From an uncultured Holdemanella sp. (GTDB lineage: Bacteria; Bacillota_I; Bacilli_A; Erysipelotrichales; Erysipelotrichaceae), in contig NZ_CAKVJB010000008.1 of NCBI RefSeq assembly GCF_934754935.1, positions 1 through 64,000 of the forward strand: DNA of 64,000 bases, in the 5' to 3' direction. The notes below the pieces were generated by a model. It searched no databases and was not told where the DNA came from. It saw only the letters and a program-made list of their open reading frames with translations. A program made the position numbers and the translations under genes. The stretch's first letter is position 1; each line of letters begins with the position of its first letter. Positions 15,391 to 22,700 of the stretch are shown here, in pieces.

Positions 15391-18318
15391 GTGAAACAAG
15401 CAAATGATAATTTGACTATAATAAATGACTTGCAAAAAGAGATTCAGTGTTTGAAGAACATTTTGGATCGAGAAGGAATTTCTTATCAAGAAGAATTGGC
15501 TCAATTAACAAATACAGAAACTTTTGAAACGAATCAAGGTAGTCGTATTGTTTTTCCAAATGAAATCACAAAAGATATGGCAAATCGATTTTTCGCTCGT
15601 TTTTGGGGTCGTACAGATGTGTACGCAAAAAGAGTGGAAAACAAAAAAACGAACAAGGCAGGGTATTATCCGCAATGTATAAATTTTTGGTCAGATGGTT
15701 GTGGTAAGAAATGGAATGCAGGATTTCGTTGCCAAGATTGTCATTACCAAAAATATAAAGCTTTGACAATTGATAGTATTATGTCTCATTTAAAAGGAAA
15801 TGAAGTTATTGGTGTTTATCCATTACATAAAGATAATACGTGTCGCTTTTTAGTGTTTGACTTTGATAATCATGATAAAGATGCAGGAAATGATTTTGCG
15901 AATATAGATGAGAGTTGGAAAGAAGAAGTCAATGCGATGCGAAGAATATGTCAAATAAATGGAATAGATCCTTTAATTGAGCGTTCTAGATCTGGTAAAG
16001 GAGCTCACATCTGGATTTTCTTTGATAAACCTATTTCAGCTATTTTGGCAAGAAATTTTGGAAATGCTTTGTTGGATAAAGGGGCAGAGCAAGTGAATTT
16101 AAAATCGTTTAAATATTATGATCGTATGATACCAGCACAAGATAGTATGCCAAAAGGTGGCCTTGGAAATTTGATTGCTTTGCCGTTACAAGGACAAGCA
16201 TTGAAAGATGGCAACAGTGCATTTATTGATGAAAATTGGAATGCCTATGCAAATCAATGGAATGTATTATGGTCTAAGCCTAAGCTTTCACAGTCGTTTA
16301 TTGAAGAAAAGATAAAAGAATGGCATGGAAATTTAGATGATAAACCTTGGGATTCTGTTAAAGAATTTGATAAAAATGAAGTGGACGGAAAAATGCATAT
16401 CACTTTATCAAATGGTATTTTTGTGGATACTTCAAACTTAAGTGCATCTATTCAAAATAAAGTTCGTAAATTGGCTAGAATTAGTAATCCAGTCTATTAT
16501 AAAAATCAAGGTATGGGAATTTCTACTTTTGGTATGTATAAATATATTTATCTTGGGGAAGACTATGATAGTGGATATATACAAATTCCTAGAGGCTGTT
16601 ATGATACTTTAATGTCTTACAATAAAAATGCTAGGATTCAAATGATGGTGGACGATAAAAGACAACCAGGAAAAAGTATTGATGTTACTTTTAAGGGGGA
16701 GTTAAAGCCGGAACAAGAAGTGGCTCTACATAAAATGATTGAGCATGATAATGGTATTTTATTAGCAACTACAGCTTTTGGTAAGACAGTTCTTTGTGCA
16801 GATTTAATTGCGACAAAGAAAGTGAATACACTCATTTTGTTGGAGAGTTCATCTTTATTAGAACAGTGGAAAGACAAATTACAGACGTTTTTAGATATAA
16901 ATGAAGAGTTGCCTGAATATACCACGCCTAAAGGTTTGGTCAAAAAGAGAAAATCTTTGATAGGTACTTTGCAAGGTTCGCATGATTCTATGACAGGTAT
17001 AATTGATATCGCAATGGCTGGTTCTATATGTAAAAAGGGGAAATTTCATAAACTGTTGAATGAGTATGGCATGATCATTGTGGATGAATGTCATCATGCG
17101 GCTTCAAATACTGAAAGTGCTGTTTTAAAAGAAATTAAAGCTAAATATGTATATGGTGTTACGGCCGTTGATCGAACAGATCAATTAGATAAGATGAATT
17201 TTATGCTTATTGGTCCAATACGACATAAATATTCCGCAAAAGAACAGGCTGAACAACAAGGGATTCCTCGTTTATTATATCCTCGGTTTACACATGTGGT
17301 TGCACCAAGAGGAATGATGAAAGATGAAAAGAATCCAAATGAAGCATACTCAATATTACGAGATAATGATTTGCGAGATCAAATGATTGTTCAGGATATA
17401 AAGGATTGTATTCAGAAAAAACGTACGCCTGTGGTCCTGTCTAAATATGTGAATCATTGTAAAAAGCTATATAAACAATTAGAGGGTGTGGCAGATTCTG
17501 TTTTCTTGTTGATAGGTACTCAATCAAAAAAGGAAAATGATCATATTGTTGAATTAATGAAAAGTGTGCCTGAAGACAAAACTATGATATTAGTGGCGAC
17601 AGGATCACTCGTTGGAGAAGGTTTTGACCTTGATCGATTGGATACTTTGTTTCTCGCAATGCCTGTAGCGAGTAGTAGTGTTATAAAACAATTTACAGGA
17701 AGAATTCATCGACTATATGATAAAAAAGATACAATACTTGTATATGATTATGTAGATGTCCATATTCCAATGTTTGATCGAATGTATGGAAAAAGATTAA
17801 AGGCCTACAAAGCATCTGGTTATGAATTAATTTCGGATACAAACGACATAAAAAATGAATCAGAGACTTCTCAATCTATTTTTGATGCAAATAATTATTA
17901 TGATATGTATAGTCAAGACTTAATGTGCGCAAAGAAAAATATTGTTATTTCCAGTCCTTCATTATCTGGTGATAAGGTTGCAGATTTTACAAAATTAGTT
18001 AAAAACAAGATAGAAGATGGAGTGGAAGTAACCGTAGTTTCTTGGATGCCAGATAAAATTAGGTTTGGAAGTTCAAATTATAGAATGCAGTTGTTAGAAG
18101 AAATGAGACAATCTGGTTTTTATCTAAAATCGGCAGAAGATAATTGCGAACATTTTGCGATTATTGATCAAGAGATTGTATGGTATGGAAATATGAATTT
18201 GTTAGGGAAGCAAGATGTTGAAGATCATATTATGCGAATTCAAAGTAAAGAAATCGCTAATGAACTTATGGAAATGACTTTTGGGAATAGTTTATATAAT
18301 TATTTGAATAACTTCTAG
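15391..18318 (+). CDS. TOTE-type primase-helicase-PLD conflict protein
   Basis: A 975-residue multidomain protein. Residues 1-35 form a coiled-coil-like segment. A C4 zinc site (C96, C104, C114, C117) precedes an archaeo-eukaryotic primase-type domain with FDFDNH (156-161), ERSRSGKGAHIW (197-208) and GNLIALPLQ (259-267), the pattern I know from the TOTE conflict system primase family. An SF2 helicase follows: TAFGKT (461-466), DECHH (565-569) and QFTGRIHR (767-774). The C-terminus (from about 850) is PLD-like, with EHFAIID and WYGNMNLLG; the usual HxK pair reads C919-E-H921. The start is GTG 15391 after AGGTGG. Defence against foreign DNA is inferred from the family, not shown. Confidence 0.8.
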   Translation: MKQANDNLTIINDLQKEIQCLKNILDREGISYQEELAQLTNTETFETNQGSRIVFPNEITKDMANRFFARFWGRTDVYAKRVENKKTNKAGYYPQCINFWSDGCGKKWNAGFRCQDCHYQKYKALTIDSIMSHLKGNEVIGVYPLHKDNTCRFLVFDFDNHDKDAGNDFANIDESWKEEVNAMRRICQINGIDPLIERSRSGKGAHIWIFFDKPISAILARNFGNALLDKGAEQVNLKSFKYYDRMIPAQDSMPKGGLGNLIALPLQGQALKDGNSAFIDENWNAYANQWNVLWSKPKLSQSFIEEKIKEWHGNLDDKPWDSVKEFDKNEVDGKMHITLSNGIFVDTSNLSASIQNKVRKLARISNPVYYKNQGMGISTFGMYKYIYLGEDYDSGYIQIPRGCYDTLMSYNKNARIQMMVDDKRQPGKSIDVTFKGELKPEQEVALHKMIEHDNGILLATTAFGKTVLCADLIATKKVNTLILLESSSLLEQWKDKLQTFLDINEELPEYTTPKGLVKKRKSLIGTLQGSHDSMTGIIDIAMAGSICKKGKFHKLLNEYGMIIVDECHHAASNTESAVLKEIKAKYVYGVTAVDRTDQLDKMNFMLIGPIRHKYSAKEQAEQQGIPRLLYPRFTHVVAPRGMMKDEKNPNEAYSILRDNDLRDQMIVQDIKDCIQKKRTPVVLSKYVNHCKKLYKQLEGVADSVFLLIGTQSKKENDHIVELMKSVPEDKTMILVATGSLVGEGFDLDRLDTLFLAMPVASSSVIKQFTGRIHRLYDKKDTILVYDYVDVHIPMFDRMYGKRLKAYKASGYELISDTNDIKNESETSQSIFDANNYYDMYSQDLMCAKKNIVISSPSLSGDKVADFTKLVKNKIEDGVEVTVVSWMPDKIRFGSSNYRMQLLEEMRQSGFYLKSAEDNCEHFAIIDQEIVWYGNMNLLGKQDVEDHIMRIQSKEIANELMEMTFGNSLYNYLNNF

Positions 18319-18338
18319 AAATTTTCCTAGAAGTTTTT
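18311..18338 (+). terminator. Terminator after the TOTE-type gene
   Basis: ACTTCTAG (18311-18318) pairs with CTAGAAGT (18327-18334), followed by T residues; the stop codon lies in the left arm. Confidence 0.8.
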
Positions 18339-18373
18339 CTATTTGTGATAAAATAATGGGCAGGTGATATTTG

Positions 18374-19141
18374 ATGAGTGAGAAAAGAGAAGGTTACCAG
18401 TTTGTTGGTTGGTATATAGATAAAGAGTGTACAAAAAGATTAAATCCAGGTGGGGTACTTCCTCATTCTGTGACTTTATATGATAAATGGATACCTATTT
18501 GGTATCCCATTGAATATGATGTGGATGGCGGAATTATGTCTCGTCGTAATCCTAGATATACGTGTATTGAATCGGAAGAATTGTTGTTGTATCCGGCATT
18601 TAAGAAGGGTGTTATGTTTGTTGGTTGGCAGCTTAATGGTGAAATTGTCACAAGTTTACCAGCAGGTATTCATGAACCTGTTATATTAACAGCCATTTAT
18701 AAAGAGTGTCCTGTGATTCATTTTGAAACATGTGGTGGAGCTAATTATATGGATGTATGTACGAATGAATATGGATTGTTAGTGAATATGAAATCTCCTA
18801 TACGAGTTGGATATACCTTTGATGGATGGTTTTGGGATTGTGATTATCGTTGGCGCTATAACTTGGATGAACCAATTCATGAATCTTGTACGTTATATGC
18901 CCATTGGCAGGTAAGTCAATATAAGATTACGTATGATTTAAATGGTGGATTGAGTAGTCGTAGAAATCCAAAGGCATATACGTATTTTTCAGATACGATT
19001 CATTTGTTGCCTGCCACTAAACCTGGGTATGATTTTGTGGGTTGGTTTGACGAAAGAGGAAATGAATTGAATGTGATCAAAGAGCATTCAATGGGAAATA
19101 AGCATTTAATAGCACAATTTAGAAAGAGGGAATTAGATTAG
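18374..19141 (+). CDS. Signal-less protein of InlB-type (Listeria-Bacteroides) repeats
   Basis: A 255-residue protein made almost wholly of repeats of the InlB B-repeat (Flg_new) type. Three full units and one half unit can be read by their GWY/GWF, DLNGG/DVDGG and LYxxW landmarks: GYQFVGWY near 8, YDVDGG near 52, GYTFDGWF near 145, TYDLNGG near 190 and GYDFVGWF near 225. The first unit lacks its front half. These repeats normally occur in secreted or wall-bound proteins, but no signal peptide, membrane helix or sorting motif is present, and ATG 18374 has a good AGGTGA site. It is probably cytosolic or a fragment of a longer surface protein. MATE follows with a one-base gap. Confidence 0.75.
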   Translation: MSEKREGYQFVGWYIDKECTKRLNPGGVLPHSVTLYDKWIPIWYPIEYDVDGGIMSRRNPRYTCIESEELLLYPAFKKGVMFVGWQLNGEIVTSLPAGIHEPVILTAIYKECPVIHFETCGGANYMDVCTNEYGLLVNMKSPIRVGYTFDGWFWDCDYRWRYNLDEPIHESCTLYAHWQVSQYKITYDLNGGLSSRRNPKAYTYFSDTIHLLPATKPGYDFVGWFDERGNELNVIKEHSMGNKHLIAQFRKRELD

Positions 19142-19142
19142 T

Positions 19143-20519
19143 ATGCAAAATCCATTAGGGTATGAAAAAGAGTCGTCATTATTAAAAAAATTTGCGATAC
19201 CAAGTATTATTTCAATGCTTGTATCGTCACTATATAACATTGTGGATCAAATCTTTATTGGTCAAGGTGTTGGTTTTTTAGGAAATGCTGCAACCAATGT
19301 AGCTTTCCCACTTACAACAATTGCGTTGGCCATCGCCTTGTTGATTGGGATTGGATCAGCGAGTTTATTTAGTTTATATCTAGGTGAAAAAAGACCAGAA
19401 CGATCAAGTAGTATTGCAGGCAATGGCATCAGCATATCTGTTCTTTGTTCGGTAATCTATGTTGTTTTAGTTCTTTTGTTTCTAGAATCATTATTAAAAT
19501 CATTTGGGGCTACAAGTACAATTATGCCTTTGGCCTTAGAATATACGCGTATTACGACATTGGGTGTGCCATTTTTGATTACGACAAATGTGATCAGTAA
19601 CTTGATTCGTGCGGATGGATCACCAAAATATTCAATGATATGTATGGTTGCAGGTGCTATAGTTAATACCATCTTAGACCCATTATTTATCTTTGTCTTT
19701 CATATGGGAGTAGCTGGTGCTGCCATTGCCACTGTTGCAGGTCAAGTGATTTCATTTGTGATTGCGGCTTGGTATATCAAGAGTTTTCAACATATTGAAT
19801 TTGATAAGAGTAGCTTACGTATTTCTTTGAGTGATACAAAAGAAATGGCAACCATTGGAATGAGTGCTTCATTAAATCAGATTGCGATTTTGTTTGTGCA
19901 AATTGTATTAAATAATTCATTGACGTATTATGGACAGTTTACCAAGTTTGGTAGTGATATTCCTTTAGCTGCCTGTGGTATTGTCATGAAAACCAATGCG
20001 ATATTATTAGCTATTATCATTGGTATTTCGCAAGGAATGCAACCAATTATTGGGTTTAATTATGGGGCACAAAAATATGAGCGTGTTAAAAAGACGTTTA
20101 AGCTTGCGGTAAGTGCAAACTTAGTTGTTTCTTTTATTGGTTGGGCTTTATTTCAATTCTGTACGAGCACTGTATTATCAATCTTCGGATCAGGAGACGC
20201 AAACTATTTTGAATTTGCGACAATGTTTATGCGAATCTATCTAATGCTTGTATGCATTGATGGTGTACAGATGCTTTCGTCAAGCTTCTTTGCGTCAATT
20301 AAAAAAGCATATTTAGGAATGTTTTTGTCTATGACTAGACAAGTATTATTTTTGATTCCACTTGTTTTGATCTTACCTAAATTCTTTGGATTAAATGGTA
20401 TCTTATATGCAGCTCCAATTGCGGATTTTGTTGCTTTTGTAGTTTCTGTTATATGTATTTTGGGTGAATTCAAGAAGTTAAATGAATTAGAAAAAAATAT
20501 GAAAGTAGACTCTCTTTAA
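19143..20519 (+). CDS. MATE family efflux transporter
   Basis: A 458-residue protein with about twelve membrane helices and MATE landmarks: FAIPSIISMLVSSLYNIVDQ at the N-terminus with the IFIGQGVG loop, an inner repeat ADGSPKYSM near 160, and GISQGMQPIIGFNYGA near 295. MATE proteins export cationic drugs or other organic compounds using proton or sodium gradients; this one resembles the NorM/DinF-like branch common in gut Firmicutes. It starts one base after the InlB-repeat gene and probably shares its transcript. The substrate cannot be told from sequence. Confidence 0.92.
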   Translation: MQNPLGYEKESSLLKKFAIPSIISMLVSSLYNIVDQIFIGQGVGFLGNAATNVAFPLTTIALAIALLIGIGSASLFSLYLGEKRPERSSSIAGNGISISVLCSVIYVVLVLLFLESLLKSFGATSTIMPLALEYTRITTLGVPFLITTNVISNLIRADGSPKYSMICMVAGAIVNTILDPLFIFVFHMGVAGAAIATVAGQVISFVIAAWYIKSFQHIEFDKSSLRISLSDTKEMATIGMSASLNQIAILFVQIVLNNSLTYYGQFTKFGSDIPLAACGIVMKTNAILLAIIIGISQGMQPIIGFNYGAQKYERVKKTFKLAVSANLVVSFIGWALFQFCTSTVLSIFGSGDANYFEFATMFMRIYLMLVCIDGVQMLSSSFFASIKKAYLGMFLSMTRQVLFLIPLVLILPKFFGLNGILYAAPIADFVAFVVSVICILGEFKKLNELEKNMKVDSL

Positions 20520-20534
20520 TAGGAGAGTTTTTTT
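20509..20534 (+). terminator. Terminator after the MATE gene
   Basis: ACTCTC (20509-20514) and GAGAGT (20523-20528) with a run of seven T residues. Confidence 0.75.
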
Positions 20535-20580
20535 CTTGAAATGACATTCTTTGAATTCTGTATTTTAAAAAGGCGTAGAA

Positions 20581-20609
20581 TTGATTATTGTCGATATTTA
20601 TGGTAGAAT
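20581..20609 (+). promoter_or_regulatory. Sigma-A promoter for the DUF3196-tig operon
   Basis: TTGATT (20581-20586), a 17-base spacer and TAGAAT (20604-20609). Confidence 0.7.
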
Positions 20610-20634
20610 ACTAATGTTTCGCATGGAGGTATAA

Positions 20635-21366
20635 GTGAACGCATATTATCATTCTTTAATCGAAGAAATAAAAAAAGAGATAGATGAAAAAAGTTATGCC
20701 CAGGCGTACGAATTGATTTGTCAGGAGCTGAACATGCCTTATGTTCCACAAGATGCATTAGATTTATTAGAATCTTATAAGTCTGAATGTAAACCTTATT
20801 TGGAACAGAAGAATAAGAGTATGGATTTCAACAAGTTACAGGATTATATTCATGGAAGTCTAGAACAGAAAATCTTTGCGATTTCTATGTTAGAAAACAT
20901 GAATTTAAGAATGTGTCATGATGAAGTTCAGGTATTATTGGATTCAGATTTACCTGATGAATATAAGGGTACATTGATTGAGGCTTTAATGGAGCAGAAA
21001 ATCGATGATCCATTTGATTTGATAAAATCCGGATTGAACATTACATTTATTCCAAGTGCCATCTTACCTATGGAGCAAGATTCGTCAATCTGTGAAGCGA
21101 GTTCATTATTTGAAAGTTGGTTTACAAATGAAGATCCAACCATGGTTCAATTTTGTATGTCACTTTTGATGCAGCTTGTTTTGTATGAAAGACCATTTGG
21201 TCAAGAAGACAAAGATCCTTACCAACTTGCGAAAAGTGTAACAAGACTTGTATATGATGCAATGCAGAAATCCGATGAATGGCCTGGTTTTGTCAAGAAA
21301 CAGGGGCTTGAAAAAATTGAGGATATTGAGTTATCCATTGAAAAGCGAGGAGAAAACAATGACTAG
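20635..21366 (+). CDS. DUF3196-like protein upstream of trigger factor
   Basis: A 243-residue soluble, acidic, mostly helical protein that resembles DUF3196, a family of Mollicutes and Erysipelotrichia with no assigned function. Start GTG 20635 follows GGAGGT (20625-20630). The N-terminal half (YAQAYELICQELNM) has a TPR-like pattern, and the middle carries SLEQKIFAISMLENMN. It overlaps the start of tig by eight bases, so the two are translationally coupled. The placement suggests a role in chaperoning nascent chains or in ribosome work, but this is inference from context only. Confidence 0.75.
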   Translation: MNAYYHSLIEEIKKEIDEKSYAQAYELICQELNMPYVPQDALDLLESYKSECKPYLEQKNKSMDFNKLQDYIHGSLEQKIFAISMLENMNLRMCHDEVQVLLDSDLPDEYKGTLIEALMEQKIDDPFDLIKSGLNITFIPSAILPMEQDSSICEASSLFESWFTNEDPTMVQFCMSLLMQLVLYERPFGQEDKDPYQLAKSVTRLVYDAMQKSDEWPGFVKKQGLEKIEDIELSIEKRGENND

Positions 21367-22636
21367 TACTTGGACTTTGAAAGAAAATTCTACTGGTGAA
21401 TTAGAAGTAACAGTAGAAGGGGAAGCTTGGAAAAAAGCACAGAAAAAAGCATTAAACTATGCTAAATCTCACATGAATTTGAAAGGATTCCGTCAAGGAC
21501 AAATCCCTGATGCTTTAGTTAAAAAACAACTTTCTTCAAAAGCATTATATGATATGGCTAGCGAAGAAGTAGCTAATGAAGTATTATCAGAAGGAATCAA
21601 AGAACACAATATCGAATTAGTAGCTCGTCCTACTTTAGATGTTAAAGAAGCTGATGATGAAAAAGCCGTATTAGTATTTACATGTACAGTACTTCCTGAA
21701 GTAACTTTAGGTGAATACAAAGGATTAGAAATCAAAAAAGCAGATGTAGAAGTTACAGAAGAAGATGTTGAAAACGAAGTTAAACGCGTTCAAGATCGTT
21801 ATGCTGACTGGGTTGTTCGTGAAGATGACGATGCTGCTCAATTAGGTGATCAAGTAGTTATCGATTTCGTTGGAACAAAAGATGGTGTAGCATTCGAAGG
21901 TGGATCTGGAGAAAACTATCCATTAGAACTTGGTTCAGGATCATTCATTCCAGGTTTCGAAGAACAATTAGTTGGAGTTAAGAAAGGTGAAGAAAAAGAC
22001 GTTGAAGTTACTTTCCCTGAAAACTACCAAGCAGCTGAACTTGCTGGTCAACCTGCAACATTCCACTGCACAGTTCACGAAGTAAAATATAAAGATCTTC
22101 CTGAATTAAATGATGAATTAATCAAAAAATTAAAGATTGAAAACGTTGAAACAGTTGATGCTTATAAAGAAAAAGTAAAAGCTGACTTAACTGCTCAAAA
22201 AGAAAGAGAAGCTGAAGAAAACTTCACTAATGAATTATTAGGAAAAGTTTGTGACAACGCAAACGTTGAAATTCCAGCAGCTATGATCGATGCAGAAGTT
22301 GATCGTATGTATAGAGAATTCGAAGGTCGTATGCAACAATCTGGATTCACTGCTAAACAATTCTTAGAAGCAACTCACCAAACTGAAGAAGCAATTCGTG
22401 CTCAAATGAGCCCAGAAGCTGCTGCTCGTGTTAAGACTCAATTAGTATTAGAAGCTATCGTAAAAGCTGAAAGCATCGAAGCTAGTGATGAAGATGTAGA
22501 AAAAGAATTTACTACAATGTCTGAAATGTACAACATGGAAGTTGAAAAAATCAAATCATTGATTTCTCCAGAAAGTATTAAAGCAGATTTAGCTAATCAA
22601 AAAGCATTAGACTTCATTAAAACTTCTGTAAAGTAG
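21359..22636 (+). CDS. tig: Trigger factor
   Basis: Ribosome-associated chaperone and peptidyl-prolyl isomerase, 425 residues. The ribosome-binding loop GFRQGQIPDALV lies near residue 43 (the family signature is GFRxGxxP), the FKBP-type domain spans about 150-235 with GDQVVIDFVGTKDGVAFEGG, and the helical arms form the C-terminus. ATG 21359 has GCGAGGAGA upstream and lies inside the end of the preceding gene; longer forms of the frame are out of character. Codon use is more GCT/GAA-biased than in its neighbours, as expected for strong expression. A terminator follows before lon. Confidence 0.96.
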   Translation: MTSTWTLKENSTGELEVTVEGEAWKKAQKKALNYAKSHMNLKGFRQGQIPDALVKKQLSSKALYDMASEEVANEVLSEGIKEHNIELVARPTLDVKEADDEKAVLVFTCTVLPEVTLGEYKGLEIKKADVEVTEEDVENEVKRVQDRYADWVVREDDDAAQLGDQVVIDFVGTKDGVAFEGGSGENYPLELGSGSFIPGFEEQLVGVKKGEEKDVEVTFPENYQAAELAGQPATFHCTVHEVKYKDLPELNDELIKKLKIENVETVDAYKEKVKADLTAQKEREAEENFTNELLGKVCDNANVEIPAAMIDAEVDRMYREFEGRMQQSGFTAKQFLEATHQTEEAIRAQMSPEAAARVKTQLVLEAIVKAESIEASDEDVEKEFTTMSEMYNMEVEKIKSLISPESIKADLANQKALDFIKTSVK

Positions 22637-22649
22637 TATAATGTAAACG

Positions 22650-22673
22650 AAAAAAGACGCTTAGCGTCTTTTT
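22650..22673 (+). terminator. Terminator after tig
   Basis: AAAAAGACGC and GCGTCTTTTT (22651-22660 and 22664-22673) with a TTA loop. Confidence 0.85.
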
Positions 22674-22700
22674 CCATATTTAATATAAGGAGGTTTTTGT

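Noticed and set aside
13989..18340. Integrated element flanked by a duplicated tRNA-Arg 3' end
   Set aside because: I looked for a second copy of the T-arm/acceptor sequence downstream and saw none, and there is no integrase gene.
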